Source: Paludisphaera mucosa (GTDB lineage: Bacteria; Planctomycetota; Planctomycetia; Isosphaerales; Isosphaeraceae). From it: a stretch of 64,000 nt of DNA. The stretch lies in contig NZ_JARRAG010000002.1 in NCBI RefSeq assembly GCF_029589435.1, forward strand, positions 310,001-374,000. Direction: 5' to 3'. A model generated the notes under the pieces. It was given only the letters and a program-made list of their open reading frames with translations. It was not told the origin of the DNA and ran no database searches. Shown here piece after piece: positions 53,483 through 64,000 of this stretch; the stretch's first letter is position 1; every line of letters begins with the position of its first letter. The position numbers and the translations under genes are program-made.

Positions 53483-53902
53483 TCACTTCCAGAGGAAGTG
53501 GCCGACCAGGAGCCCGGCCGTGAAGGTCATGGGGATCGCGGCGAGCACCAGGAGCGACCAGGCCAGGACCACGGCCGGCGCGAGCACGACGTCGGGCGCG
53601 CGGGGCGTCGAGGGGGAGTTCGTCGGGAAGGGCGTGGCGTCGTAGCGGATGGCGGGGATGACCGGATCGCCGGCGCGTTCCGGGCTCGCGATGGCGGTCG
53701 CGGCGAATTCGGGCTCGACGGCCACTTCCTCGGAGCCGAGGAAGGCCAGGTCGGGGGGCGTGGGGTCGCCGGCCGAGGGCTCGGGGACCTGGATCTCGGC
53801 CCGGCACTGGGGGCAGGTCACGACGGCCCCCGCGCGTCGCGTGGGGGCGCCGAGCAGCTTGCCGCAGCGGTAGCACCGGAACTTGATGGGCTCGTCGGAC
53901 AT
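53483..53902 (-). CDS. Zinc-ribbon single-span membrane protein
   Basis: A 139-residue protein with an N-terminal zinc ribbon (CYRCGKLLGAP and CPQCRAEIQVP, about 10-38), a Pro/Ala-rich acidic middle, and a C-terminal membrane helix (VVLAWSLLVLAAIPMTFTAGLLVG). The ATG at 53902 has a GAGGCG site. It is a short relative of the multi-pass protein at 43552-44931 in build only. Function unknown. Lies 157 bases upstream of the permease gene on the same strand. Confidence 0.75.
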   Translation of the reverse strand: MSDEPIKFRCYRCGKLLGAPTRRAGAVVTCPQCRAEIQVPEPSAGDPTPPDLAFLGSEEVAVEPEFAATAIASPERAGDPVIPAIRYDATPFPTNSPSTPRAPDVVLAPAVVLAWSLLVLAAIPMTFTAGLLVGHFLWK

Positions 53903-54215
53903 CGCACGCCTCGTCGCGTCGGAGGGCGTATTCGGTGGGGGTCGTCGTCCCAGGTTACCGCCCCCGCGCGGGCGACGCCACTCCCGGGGCGGGGCGTGCA
54001 AGGCGGACGAGGTCGGGCGATCAGAATAACCGGGGGCCCGCGAGCGTCTCTAGAACGACCACGACCGCGAAGTCGGGCAGGATCGGTGGATTCCGCGCCC
54101 GGACGCCGGGACGCGCCGGGACTCCGTCGGCTATGATTACAGTCGATGGAGCGCGCCGCCCGGCGGCGACGGCGGAGGTCCTGGACTCGCTCAGCTCAGG
54201 GAGGCGGCGGCCTTG
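53903..54215. other. Divergent intergenic region
   Basis: About 310 bases between the zinc-ribbon gene (leftward) and the hydrolase-like gene (rightward). It presumably contains both promoters. No operator, repeat or gene stands out. Confidence 0.45.
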
Positions 54216-56552
54216 ATGCACGACTCATCGACGAGAGCGCGGGCCGGCGGGATCCCGGCGCGGCCGGCCCTGGCGGCGGCCCTCGCCCTGGCGATCGCGG
54301 CGGGCCTCGCCGTCCGCGGCGACACCGTGGTGATGAAGAACGGCGTGACCTACCGGACGGTGGCGGCCCCGGACCGCGACAACACGCTCGTGTTTTTGTG
54401 GGACGGCCTCAAGAAGATCGTGGTCCGCGACTCCAAGATCGAGCGCGTGGTCGCCGACAACGTCCTGCGCACCGGCGAGAAGTTCTCGCTGGTGCAGCCG
54501 ATGACGGTCCACGCCGGGCTCATGCCGAAAGAGGTCGTGAGCGTGACGGCCGAGCCCTGGAACGAGAAGGGCCGGCGGCGGTTCCAGTACCTCGGGCGGT
54601 CGAGCAAGCCCATCGTCATGGAACAAGCGATCAACGAGATCAGCCCGAACGTAATCCGCTACCGCGGCGTCGACGGCTTCTGGCAAGGCCAGATCGCGAC
54701 CCGGGGCGTCCCCCGCGAGGTCTTGATGGGCCTGCTCCGCCGCGTCGAGCAGCAGAACCAGGGGGAGCGCGAGCGGGTCGTCCGCTTCCTGATGGGGGCC
54801 GGCTGGTATCCCGAGGCCAGGTCCGAACTGGATCGGCTCATCAAGGACTTCCCGAACAGCGACCTGAGCGAGCGCGCCTCGAACGCCCGCCAGTTCATCG
54901 TCCAGGCCGAGGCGACCCAGCGCCGGTCGGACGTCGACGCGATGCGCCGCGCCCAGCAGTTCAAGGCCGCGGCGGCCCTGCTGAAGACGTTCGACGACAA
55001 GGAGATCGGCACCGAGCTGCAGATCGAGGCCCGCGACCTGGCGCGTCGCGACGAGGATCAGCGGCAGGCGGACCTGGCCGTCGGCAACGAGCTGCGGCGG
55101 GTCGAGTTGAAGCTGGCCCCCCAGGTGCACGCGGCCTGGAAGGGCCGCCTGGCCGAGGTCCACAGGGCCCTGGCCGAGGCCCCCGACGCCGTCCGCGACC
55201 GCCTGGCCGCCTGGCGAAAGGCGAAGGCCGAGGCGACCGCGAGCGACGAGGCCGAGTTCGCCCTGGCGATGTCGGGCTACGTGGCGGGCCAGGATTCGGC
55301 CGTCCCCGACCTCGCCGCGGCCGGCGTGCTCTGGCAGGCCCGCGACGAGATCGCCGCCTACCTCACCAGCGCCGACGACACCTCGCGCGAGGAGATCGCG
55401 GCCCGGCTCGACGACCTGGAATGGCCCGAGGGGACCCCCGAGGCGCCCGGCTTCCGCAAGATGGAGCTGGCCGAGCGCATCTGCCGGCTCATGCCGCCCC
55501 CGCTGCGACGTGCGGCCGACGAGGCCGAAAAGGGCGTCATCAAGAACGTGGTCGAGGCCGACGACTCGATCCCGACGACCTACCTGGCGAAGCTGCCGCC
55601 CGAATACCACCACTCGCGGTCGTACCCGGCGGTCGTGGTCCTGCACTCGGGGACGGGCCCGCAGGCGGCCGTGGACGAGTGGCAGGCCGAGGCGGCGCGG
55701 CGGGGATACGTCCTGATCGCGCCCGAGTACGGGGCGGCCGAGGGCGCGACCGACTACCACTACACCCCGGGCGAGCACGCCGCCGTCGAGCTGGCGCTCC
55801 GCGACGCGCGGCGGCGGTACGCGATCGACCCCGACCGGGTCTTCGTGGCGGGCCAGCTCGCCGGCGGCAACATGGCCTGGGACCTCGGCCTGGGCCATCC
55901 CGACCTGTTCGCGGGGGTCGTGGTCGTCTCCGGCTTCCCGGCCAAGTACGTCCCCCGCAGCCTGGCCCAGCACGAGCGGCTCCCCCTGCTCTGCGTCCTG
56001 GGCGACCTGGCGCCGGCCGCGAACGAGGTCGTCTTCGGCAGCTACCTGAAGCCGATGATCCTCAAGGTCTGGGACGTCACCTACATGGAGGTCTACCGCC
56101 GCGGCCTTGAGGAGTTCCCCGAGGACGTCCCGACGTACTTCGACTGGATGGAGCCCCGCCGCCGCGAACCCTTCCCCAAGTCGTTCGAGGCGTCGACGGC
56201 GCGGACCTGCGACGACCGCCGCCACGGGATCGTCGTCAAGGGCTTCACCGAGGGCCGCACGACCGCCGCCGAGGCCGTCGAGCCGCTGGGCCGGAACCTC
56301 AACCCGGCGACGCTCAAGATGCGGACGAGCAGCCTCAGCAACCTCGTCGACCTGACCGTGAGCGGCGTCGACAAGCTTGACGTCTGGCTCAACCCGAAGC
56401 TCGTCGACTTCAAGCGCAAGCTGGAGGTCCGGGTCAACCGCAAGGCCCTCTACAAGGGCCAGCCGAAGCTCGACCTGCGGCCGATGCTCGAGGACCTCCG
56501 CCTGCGGGGCGACCGCGGCCAGATGTACTGGGTGAAGATCGAGGTCGGCTGA
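54216..56552 (+). CDS. Exported alpha/beta-hydrolase-like protein without nucleophile Ser
   Basis: A 778-residue protein. It has a signal or membrane segment near the start (ALAAALALAIAAGLAVRGD), a helical, tetratricopeptide-like middle (about 170-420) and an alpha/beta hydrolase domain (about 440-650). The oxyanion strand is AVVVLHSGTGP. The nucleophile elbow, normally GxSxG, reads GQLAGG with Leu548 in the Ser position. Folding motifs (DPDRVFVAG, GHPDLFAGVVVVSGF) are otherwise kept, so it is probably a non-catalytic relative, possibly with a binding or scaffold role. The ATG at 54216 is preferred to the TTG one codon upstream. Confidence 0.8.
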   Translation: MHDSSTRARAGGIPARPALAAALALAIAAGLAVRGDTVVMKNGVTYRTVAAPDRDNTLVFLWDGLKKIVVRDSKIERVVADNVLRTGEKFSLVQPMTVHAGLMPKEVVSVTAEPWNEKGRRRFQYLGRSSKPIVMEQAINEISPNVIRYRGVDGFWQGQIATRGVPREVLMGLLRRVEQQNQGERERVVRFLMGAGWYPEARSELDRLIKDFPNSDLSERASNARQFIVQAEATQRRSDVDAMRRAQQFKAAAALLKTFDDKEIGTELQIEARDLARRDEDQRQADLAVGNELRRVELKLAPQVHAAWKGRLAEVHRALAEAPDAVRDRLAAWRKAKAEATASDEAEFALAMSGYVAGQDSAVPDLAAAGVLWQARDEIAAYLTSADDTSREEIAARLDDLEWPEGTPEAPGFRKMELAERICRLMPPPLRRAADEAEKGVIKNVVEADDSIPTTYLAKLPPEYHHSRSYPAVVVLHSGTGPQAAVDEWQAEAARRGYVLIAPEYGAAEGATDYHYTPGEHAAVELALRDARRRYAIDPDRVFVAGQLAGGNMAWDLGLGHPDLFAGVVVVSGFPAKYVPRSLAQHERLPLLCVLGDLAPAANEVVFGSYLKPMILKVWDVTYMEVYRRGLEEFPEDVPTYFDWMEPRRREPFPKSFEASTARTCDDRRHGIVVKGFTEGRTTAAEAVEPLGRNLNPATLKMRTSSLSNLVDLTVSGVDKLDVWLNPKLVDFKRKLEVRVNRKALYKGQPKLDLRPMLEDLRLRGDRGQMYWVKIEVG

Positions 56553-59231
56553 TCTGCCCTAATGACTCACCGGCTTTGCATGCACCAAATGAGAAATCAA
56601 GCATCCTAACCATTCCTGCGGCCGCATCACCTTGCTAAACGATGATCGACGACCATTCGGTTTGACACGATGTTGCAAGTCTCGCTCGAATACGTCAAAG
56701 TTGATCAAGGACATCTAAAAGAGCTCGCAAAAGAGAAAGGGCTAGGAATCCATGCAAGTCACGAACGAGAATACTCTAAGAAAGGCGTTTGCCGGCGGAA
56801 TCAATCTGTTTCTCGGTGCCGGCTTCTCAGTGCTGGCCAAGAATGCCGAGGGACGGGCGCTTCCAGTAGGTCGGACACTTAACGAGGAGCTCGGCACCCT
56901 TTTCAAAGTAGACGGAGTGGATCATTTGACTCTCGCCCAACTCTGCACGATCATCCAGTCGGAAAGACGTCAGGAGTTGGACGACTATCTGCGACGCCGC
57001 TATAGAGTGAAGTCGTTCGACCCGAGATATTCGGCTGTACAAACACTGAATATCAAGAATATATTCACCACCAATATAGACGACCTAATACAGTCTATGT
57101 ACGCCGCCAGCAAAACCCACTACCTGAACAATATCACACTAAGAGGTGCGTCCTTCAACGAGAAAAGGGCGATCGATTTCGCACCCCTACATGGATCGGT
57201 CACTGACGAAACACGCCAGTTGACTTTCGGGACCCTCGATCTAGCCACGGCGTTCGCATCTGACCAAGATCTCTGGAGCTTCTTCATGAGAAGCATCCAA
57301 TTGTTCCCCACACTCTTCTGGGGATACAGCCTCAGCGACGCCGGGGTTCTGCAAGCATTAAACCCTAGTTCTATCAACATGCGTCAGCACGAGGACAAAT
57401 GGATCGTACTTAGAACAAGAGACGATGCAGAGATCAGGTATTTCACGGCGTTAGGATTTCAAATCCTTATTGCCGAGACGAATGAAATGCTCGACTATAT
57501 ACGAGGCCTAGGTTTAGCCGTGCATCCAGCGGCTTCCCCAGTCTCCAAGTCGACCGAGGAACTCTTTCCCGAGGAGGCAATTCCTGCAATCGGCTCTGTT
57601 CCAGTTCGACCGCTTCAGGAATTTTTCTTCGGCGCCCCACCGTCGTGGAGCGATATATACTCACAGCGACTGCAACGAACTTCACACTACGCAAAGGTCG
57701 TCGATTCAATCAATGCACACCGAGACACAATAATCGTGGGAATGCCGGCCTCAGGCAAGACAACTCTATTAATGCAAGCGGCGGCGCACGTCAAATTCAC
57801 CGGACATAAACTTGTCTGCAATTCACTGACTCCTGAAAAAGTGCAACTTCTACTGCGTCGACTGGGGCCAGATCCTGCATTGATTTTCGTCGACAATTAC
57901 ACGGACAGCGTGGACGCATTCGTAGCACTCACTGGCGCCGCAAACGTAGTCGCAGTAGGAGTTGATCGCGACTTTAATTTCGAAGTAACGTCACACCTCT
58001 TGCCACTCAACGACATAAGCGTTATCAATATTACCGATTTAAGCGAACCTGATATCCAAAAGATATTCGAAAACGTCCCCCTCGACATTCGAACCTCTCA
58101 TCTAAATAGACCAAAAGTGGCGAGAGGGCTTCATCCATCTCTTTACGAGATTATCGAATCGAACATAACTAAGCCATCACTTCGAAAGCGATTTGCAGAA
58201 ATGCTCCGAAAGCTCGAAGGGAGCAGCCCAAACCACCTCGACTTGCTTGGCATGTGCTGCTATGTGCACTATTGCCGATGTCCCGTCTCCATGGAGACGA
58301 TAGCGGCCTTTCTCCGCGATGTGTTGTCCGATTACATGGAGGCCTATACATGGCTCGAGCAACTCGGCACTCTTATTTCAGAAGATGTCGGGCCACTGTT
58401 GGACCCACCTCAGGATTACTTTACTCCCCGGTCGAGCTTGGTATCCGAAGCGATTTTTCAACAGCTACCCCCCAAGTCGCTCAAACGAGTTCTCCTCAAG
58501 TTCCACAGAAATGTCTCGATTGTCAAGATATGCAGATACGATATTTTTCGAAGAAAGGCGTTTGATGCCGATATCGCTTACCGAGCCTTCTCAAACTGGG
58601 AAGAAGGCATCGAATTTTATGAGCTGGCATATAAACGAGACGGATCGTACTTCACCAAGCAGCAAGGCGCGCTTTACCTCTCCAAAAAGAAACGCTTCCC
58701 CGAAGCATTCCGCTTGATTGACGAAGCCATCTCAATGAGCAGGGGCAGGATTTTCTCGATTCGAAACACGCATGCGATGCTCTTGTTTCAAGCCAACATC
58801 TTGCAGGATCACGATGACAAGACAGTGCGCGCCACCCTCTGCCGAAGCATGGAAATACTCAACGAGTGCCATACTCAGGACAGGCGCAAGCTATACCACG
58901 CTATAGTGTTTGGCAAACAGGCGGTCGAGTTCCATAATGTGTATTCCGATGATATCTCTAAAAGCTACCTCGAACTTGCAGACAAATGGCTCACCGAGGA
59001 AGTCAGACGTTCGCCATGGAACTACGACGTCCGACACGTGCATAACAATGTCAGACTATTAAATGCAAATTAGAGACAAGCGTATTTTGAACTAAGCTGT
59101 AACTAGTGACGCGTCACACGCTAACTACCGCATTGTCAAGGCAGCAATGTCTTGACAATATGACCTCGAATAGACCTTCTCTGCTTTGCAGCCCACGATC
59201 CGATAGCCGAGCCCGGGAGCGCTTCGTGACG
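56553..59231. other. AT-rich insertion carrying one gene
   Basis: The base composition changes abruptly: roughly half A+T here against about 70 percent G+C on both sides, and the codon use of the single gene inside follows the low-GC pattern (many ATA, TTA, AGA). No integrase, IS, terminal repeat or tRNA was found at the edges; the flanking genes are intact. It looks like a recently gained segment between the hydrolase-like gene and the amylase gene. Confidence 0.8.
56752..59073 (+). CDS. SIR2-domain plus P-loop (STAND-like) NTPase, predicted defence protein
   Basis: A 773-residue cytoplasmic protein. Residues 1-~280 form a SIR2-like NAD-binding domain: FLGAGFS at 20-26, FTTNIDD at 105-111, and the catalytic-type His147 in LHGS. 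A P-loop ATPase follows: Walker A GMPASGKTT at 330-338, Walker B ALIFVDNY with Asp381. The part after ~560 is helical and repeat-like (YELAYKRDGSYFTKQQGALYL). SIR2 fused to a STAND-type NTPase occurs in antiphage proteins such as Avs5, where phage sensing leads to NAD depletion; the role here is inference. AGGA precedes the ATG. The gene ends in TAG and is the only one in an AT-rich insertion. No partner gene is visible. Confidence 0.82.
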   Translation: MQVTNENTLRKAFAGGINLFLGAGFSVLAKNAEGRALPVGRTLNEELGTLFKVDGVDHLTLAQLCTIIQSERRQELDDYLRRRYRVKSFDPRYSAVQTLNIKNIFTTNIDDLIQSMYAASKTHYLNNITLRGASFNEKRAIDFAPLHGSVTDETRQLTFGTLDLATAFASDQDLWSFFMRSIQLFPTLFWGYSLSDAGVLQALNPSSINMRQHEDKWIVLRTRDDAEIRYFTALGFQILIAETNEMLDYIRGLGLAVHPAASPVSKSTEELFPEEAIPAIGSVPVRPLQEFFFGAPPSWSDIYSQRLQRTSHYAKVVDSINAHRDTIIVGMPASGKTTLLMQAAAHVKFTGHKLVCNSLTPEKVQLLLRRLGPDPALIFVDNYTDSVDAFVALTGAANVVAVGVDRDFNFEVTSHLLPLNDISVINITDLSEPDIQKIFENVPLDIRTSHLNRPKVARGLHPSLYEIIESNITKPSLRKRFAEMLRKLEGSSPNHLDLLGMCCYVHYCRCPVSMETIAAFLRDVLSDYMEAYTWLEQLGTLISEDVGPLLDPPQDYFTPRSSLVSEAIFQQLPPKSLKRVLLKFHRNVSIVKICRYDIFRRKAFDADIAYRAFSNWEEGIEFYELAYKRDGSYFTKQQGALYLSKKKRFPEAFRLIDEAISMSRGRIFSIRNTHAMLLFQANILQDHDDKTVRATLCRSMEILNECHTQDRRKLYHAIVFGKQAVEFHNVYSDDISKSYLELADKWLTEEVRRSPWNYDVRHVHNNVRLLNAN

Positions 59232-60698
59232 ATGGAGAGACCAGACACGCCGGATTGGGTCCGAGACGCCGTCTTCTACCAGATCTTCCCCGACCGCTTC
59301 GCCCGCAGCCTGACCGTGCCAAAGTCGAAGAACCTCGACGAGTGGGGCTCGCCGCCCACGTACCACGGCTACCAGGGGGGCGACCTGGCGGGCGTGGCCG
59401 AGCACCTCGACTACCTCCAGGACCTGGGCGTCAACGCCGTCTACTTCACGCCCGTCTTCCAGTCGGCCTCGAACCACCGCTACCACACCCACGACTACGA
59501 GAAGGTCGACCCCATGCTGGGGGGCGACGCCGCGCTCCGGCGGCTGCTCGACGCGGCCCACGACCGGGGCATGCGGGTGGTCCTCGACGGCGTGTTCAAC
59601 CACGCCAGCCGGGGGTTCTTCCAGTTCCACGACATCCTCGAGAACGGCCCGGACTCGGCCTACCTCGACTGGTTCAAGGTCAGCGGCTTCCCCGTCAACG
59701 CCTACCACCTCGACGTCGCCCCCAACTACGAGGCCTGGTGGAACCTGCCGGCCCTCCCCAAGTTCAACGTCCGCAACCCGGACGTGCGCGAGTACCTGCT
59801 GAACGTCGCCGTGCGCTGGGTCGACTTCGGCATCGACGGCTGGCGGCTGGACGTCGCCAACGAGATCGACGACGACGACTTCTGGCGCGAGTTCCGCCGC
59901 CGCGTCCGCCGGGCGAACCCCGAGGCCTACATCGTCGGCGAGGTCTGGACCGACTCCCAGCGCTGGCTCCAGGGCGACATGTGGGACGCGGTGATGAACT
60001 ACCACTTCACCCGCGCCTGCCTCGCCTTCTTCGCCCGCGGCGAGGTCGACCAGGGCGAGCTCCAGAAGACGAGCCTGCACCCGACCCCCGAGCCGGGAGC
60101 CGAGGCGTTCGCCCGCTCGATCGAGCGCCTGCACGGGATCTACGCCCCCGAGATCACCGCCGTCATGCTCAACCTGCTGGGGAGCCACGACACGGCGCGG
60201 TTCGTCACGCTGGCGAGGGGGGACGTCGCGGCCCTGCGGCTGGCGACCCTCTTCCAGATGACGTACCTCGGCGCCCCCTCGATTTACTACGGCGACGAGA
60301 TCGGCCTGCAAGGGTCCCACGACCCGGCCAACCGGGGGGCCTTCCCCTGGCACGACCGCGACTCCTGGGACAAGGACCTTTTGCACGAGTTCCAGCGCCT
60401 GACGGCCCTGCGGCGGACGCGCCCGGCCCTCCGCCGGGGCTCGTTCCACGTCCTGCACGCCGCCGGCGACGTCTTCGCCCACGCCCGCAAGCTCGGCGAC
60501 GAGGCCGTCGTCGTCGCCTTCAACGTCGGCGCGTCGACCCAACGTCTCGACCTGCCCGTCGGCGCGTGGATCGCCGACGGCGTCGAACTCGCCGACCCCT
60601 GGTCGCACCAGGGCGTACGGGTCGAAGCCGGCTCGGTCCGCGGCCTGGACATCCCCCCCCGCTCGGGCAAGGTCCTGGCCACGTCGCTGGGCGCGTAA
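59232..60698 (+). CDS. GH13 alpha-amylase family glycosidase
   Basis: A 488-residue glycoside hydrolase of family 13, neopullulanase/maltogenic type, without signal peptide, so probably cytoplasmic. The four conserved regions are DGVFNH (region I), GWRLDVANE (II, nucleophile Asp), GEVWTD (III, acid/base Glu) and LLGSHDTAR (IV, with the third Asp). [13 protein letters not shown] marks the N-terminus of the subfamily. It would hydrolyse alpha-1,4-glucans, cyclodextrins or maltooligosaccharides. [10 protein letters not shown] at 59232 starts where homology and normal GC codon use begin; upstream codons in frame belong to the AT-rich insertion. Confidence 0.92.
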   Translation: MERPDTPDWVRDAVFYQIFPDRFARSLTVPKSKNLDEWGSPPTYHGYQGGDLAGVAEHLDYLQDLGVNAVYFTPVFQSASNHRYHTHDYEKVDPMLGGDAALRRLLDAAHDRGMRVVLDGVFNHASRGFFQFHDILENGPDSAYLDWFKVSGFPVNAYHLDVAPNYEAWWNLPALPKFNVRNPDVREYLLNVAVRWVDFGIDGWRLDVANEIDDDDFWREFRRRVRRANPEAYIVGEVWTDSQRWLQGDMWDAVMNYHFTRACLAFFARGEVDQGELQKTSLHPTPEPGAEAFARSIERLHGIYAPEITAVMLNLLGSHDTARFVTLARGDVAALRLATLFQMTYLGAPSIYYGDEIGLQGSHDPANRGAFPWHDRDSWDKDLLHEFQRLTALRRTRPALRRGSFHVLHAAGDVFAHARKLGDEAVVVAFNVGASTQRLDLPVGAWIADGVELADPWSHQGVRVEAGSVRGLDIPPRSGKVLATSLGA

Positions 60699-60704
60699 GA
60701 TAAA

Positions 60705-60852
60705 TCCCCTTCTCCCCCCGGGAGAAGGTGCCGCGCAGCGGCGGATGAGGGTCGTCGGAGTTCGCGAGCGGTTTGAATCGCGAGGGCGCCCCCGAAATCC
60801 CTTGACCCTCATCCGGCCATCCGGGCCACCCTCCCCCGGGGGGGGAAGGGAC
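60705..60852. repeat. REP-like repeat: two inverted units
   Basis: Between the amylase and methyltransferase genes lie two ~49-base units in opposite orientation. They share 12-base arms CGGATGAGGGTC (60742-60753) and GACCCTCATCCG (60804-60815). Each unit has an outer GC hairpin; the first is CTTCTCCC-CCC-GGGAGAAG (60709-60727), eleven bases after the amylase stop, so it could also end its transcript. The layout is that of bacterial interspersed REP pairs. Confidence 0.7.
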
Positions 60853-60906
60853 GATTGCGGCGGCCTGATTGCTCACCTCGACTTGAACGTTTGGAGCATC
60901 CCCGAC

Positions 60907-61701
60907 ATGGCCACGCGACGCCCTCCCCCGGCCTGGCGGCTCCCCCAGGGCGTCAATGCGCCCTTGTGGGAGTACCTGAACACGCCCCGGCTCGCCGCCG
61001 AGGAGGACGCCTACTTCGCCGACCACCCCCTGTTCGACGCCGACGCCGAGGCGCTCCACGGCCGCTTCCGCACGCCCGGCCGGCTCGTCGACCTCGGCTG
61101 CGGCGCGGGGAGGCATGCGATCCAGTTCGCGAGCCGGGGCTTCGACGTCGTCGCGATCGACCTGGCGCGGCCGATGCTCGAGGTGGTCGGCCGCAAGGCC
61201 GAGGAGGCCGGGACGCGGTTGCTGACCATCCAGGCCAACCTCTGCGACCTGGGCTGCCTGCCGTCCGGGAGCTTCGACTACGCCCTCTCCATGTTCAGCA
61301 CCCTGGGCATGATCCGGGGCCGCGACGCCCGCCGACGGGCCCTCGGCGAGGCCGCCCGCGTGCTCCGGCCCAGGGGGCGGCTGGCGCTCCACGCACACAA
61401 CGTCTGGCTCAACCTGCGCGACTCGCAGGGCCGCAAGTGGCTGCTCCGCCAGGCCCTCCGCCTCTTCGGCGGCGGCGACGAGTTCGGCGACCGGCGGATG
61501 ATCTACCGGGGGATCCCCGGGATGGAGGTCCACCTCTACCGCTGGGGCGAGCTGAGGCGCGAGCTGGCCCGCGCCGGCTTCCGCGTCGACGAGGCGATCC
61601 CGCTCGACGAGGTCACCGCCGCCCCGATCCCGAATCCCGGCCGATTCCCCAGCCTCCGCGCCGGCGGCTGGCTCGTCTTCGCCAGCCGGATGGGGACCTG
61701 A
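60907..61701 (+). CDS. Class I SAM-dependent methyltransferase
   Basis: A 264-residue methyltransferase. The SAM-binding motif VDLGCGAGRHAIQFASRG is followed by the acidic VVAIDLARPML (motif II), then FDYALSMFSTLGMI (motif IV) and AARVLRPRGRLALHAHN (motif V/VI). This is the Methyltransf_11/25 type; the substrate is not predictable. The ATG at 60907 is preferred because the upstream in-frame codons run through the REP-like repeat. The convergent serine acetyltransferase gene ends 18 bases after its stop. Confidence 0.87.
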   Translation: MATRRPPPAWRLPQGVNAPLWEYLNTPRLAAEEDAYFADHPLFDADAEALHGRFRTPGRLVDLGCGAGRHAIQFASRGFDVVAIDLARPMLEVVGRKAEEAGTRLLTIQANLCDLGCLPSGSFDYALSMFSTLGMIRGRDARRRALGEAARVLRPRGRLALHAHNVWLNLRDSQGRKWLLRQALRLFGGGDEFGDRRMIYRGIPGMEVHLYRWGELRRELARAGFRVDEAIPLDEVTAAPIPNPGRFPSLRAGGWLVFASRMGT

Positions 61702-61719
61702 ACGCCGGACGTCGTCAGT

Positions 61720-62691
61720 TCAGATCTGGTAGTTGAGCCGCTGGGGGTAGGCGTCGTCGGCGCGGACGTCGGGGCTCTCGCGGTAGCGGAGCTTGGGGTT
61801 CTCGATGGTGACGGTCGTGAAGGGCGCGACGCTGCGGGTGATCCAGGCGGAGGAGCCGATGACGGAGTGGTGGCCGATGACGGTCTCGCCGCCGAGGATG
61901 GTGGCGTTGGCGTAGATGACGACGTCGTCCTCGATCGTCGGGTGCCGCTTGCGGCCGCGCACGACCTCGCCCGTCGACTCGTCGCGGGGGAAGCTGAGGG
62001 CGCCCAGGGTGACGCCCTGGTAGATCTTCACGCGGTCGCCGATCTCGGTCGTCTGGCCGACGACGACGCCGGTGCCGTGGTCGATGAAGAACTCGCGGCC
62101 GATCCGGGCCCCGGGGTGGATGTCGATCCCGGTCTTGCCGTGGGCGTACTCGGTCATCATGCGGGGGATGAGCGGCACGCCCAGGTTGTACAGCTCGTGG
62201 GCCAGGCGGTAGACGGTGACGGCCGAGAGGCCCGGATAGCAGAAGACGATCTCGTCCTGGGACGACGCCGCCGGGTCCCCCTCGTAGGCCGCCTTGACGT
62301 CGCCCGCGACCTGGTCGCGCAGGTCGGGGATCTTCTCCAGGAACTGGAGCGCGAAGACCTCGGCCTTGGCCTCGGAGTCGACCAGGGGCTCGCGAGCCCG
62401 GCAGTCGTGCTGGAAGGCGCGGGTGAGCTGCTGGCAGAGCCGGTCGTACAGGCTCTCGACGAGGTCGCCGACGTGGTAGGCGACGTTCCCCATGTGCAGG
62501 TTCTGGCGGCGGCCGTAGCCGGGGAAGAGGATCTCGCGGAGGTCGCCCAGGATCTCGACCACCTCGCGGTAGCTCGGCAGCGACGAGTGGCCCAGGTGGT
62601 TGATCGAGTCGCAGCCCTGGTAGGTCGCCACGATCCGGCCCGTGAGGTCGGGGAGCGTCTCCCGCAGTTTCCCGTTCGCGTCCGTCGCCAT
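61720..62691 (-). CDS. cysE: Serine O-acetyltransferase
   Basis: A 323-residue enzyme that acetylates L-serine with acetyl-CoA, the first step of cysteine synthesis. The C-terminal left-handed beta-helix shows the hexapeptide repeats and active-site segments: [42 protein letters not shown] and [19 protein letters not shown]. The N-terminal ~150 residues are helical, longer than in the EpsC type, as in plant/planctomycete forms. Start MATDANGKL at 62691 has GAGG nine bases before; an ATG 18 codons upstream is less likely. Confidence 0.92.
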   Translation of the reverse strand: MATDANGKLRETLPDLTGRIVATYQGCDSINHLGHSSLPSYREVVEILGDLREILFPGYGRRQNLHMGNVAYHVGDLVESLYDRLCQQLTRAFQHDCRAREPLVDSEAKAEVFALQFLEKIPDLRDQVAGDVKAAYEGDPAASSQDEIVFCYPGLSAVTVYRLAHELYNLGVPLIPRMMTEYAHGKTGIDIHPGARIGREFFIDHGTGVVVGQTTEIGDRVKIYQGVTLGALSFPRDESTGEVVRGRKRHPTIEDDVVIYANATILGGETVIGHHSVIGSSAWITRSVAPFTTVTIENPKLRYRESPDVRADDAYPQRLNYQI

Positions 62692-62918
62692 GTCCCGCAC
62701 CTCGAGCCGACGCCCCGCCACCGCAGACCCGCACGACCCCAGCATCTTACGGCAAGCCGCCCGGCCGAATCAACGCGGGCTCGCACCTGCAAACATGGGC
62801 CCATCAAGGCGTTCGTTGACTTGATCGCCGCTCCGCCCTAGCATGACTCGGGACCCTCTCGCTCCCTCCCCTTCGTGATTCGACATCCCGGCGTGAAACT
62901 CTGAGAGGCAGGCGATTG

Positions 62919-64000
<1,082 letters not shown>

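Noticed and set aside
56670-56882. 70-residue frame before and over the SIR2 gene start
   Set aside because: No homology, and it overlaps the well-supported start of the SIR2 gene in another frame.

Overview
The window reads as a piece of a planctomycete chromosome, most likely Isosphaeraceae (Paludisphaera/Singulisphaera/Isosphaera relatives). The reasons are the very GC-rich coding sequence, a PEP-CTERM protein, N-terminal zinc-ribbon proteins with membrane tails, LutABC, a planctomycete-type tyrosine recombinase and planctomycete-type transposases. This is inferred from reading the proteins; no database was searched.

Left flank (1-5.4 kb): the end of an ISAs1-type transposase, a small unknown gene, a YgiQ radical-SAM protein and an RsmB/NOP-like methyltransferase that lacks both family cysteines. 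They are followed by a tRNA-Lys(UUU) whose anticodon is split by a ~300-nt group I intron.

Genomic island (5.36-38.93 kb): the 3' half of that tRNA plus about 220 bp, including the first codons of an integrase, is repeated 33 kb downstream. The DNA between the copies therefore looks like an integrated island. It starts with a broken integrase and transposase debris, then an IS4 element. The core is a nine-gene leftward cluster (SDR, aldehyde dehydrogenase, HIBADH-family reductase, lutA, lutB, lutC, ThDP decarboxylase, NAD-malic enzyme, fumarase). A monooxygenase/LysR divergent pair sits upstream. Next comes a Crp/Fnr regulator with cytochrome P460, a lactonase-type propeller and an RclC-like membrane protein, where two copies of the same palindrome mark a candidate regulon. 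The right third is a rearrangement hot spot: a Type III restriction-modification locus truncated by IS630 debris and split by an IS5 element, a DUF4303 pseudogene and a pretoxin-Hint-AHH toxin with an ankyrin partner. A lipase-like lipoprotein precedes the distal repeat.

Right flank (38.9-64 kb): mostly ordinary genes, including a Ski2-like helicase, YebC, a ceramidase-like protein, an APC transporter, GH13 amylase, serine acetyltransferase and a Mg-chelatase-like AAA+ protein. Three features stand out. A cluster of three 83-nt class II tRNAs includes one with a CUA (amber) anticodon on a tRNA-Tyr-like body. A carbonic-anhydrase-like LCIB family protein lies at 47.2 kb. A conspicuously AT-rich single-gene insertion at 56.6-59.2 kb encodes a SIR2 plus P-loop (STAND-like) protein, the best candidate here for an undescribed defence system.
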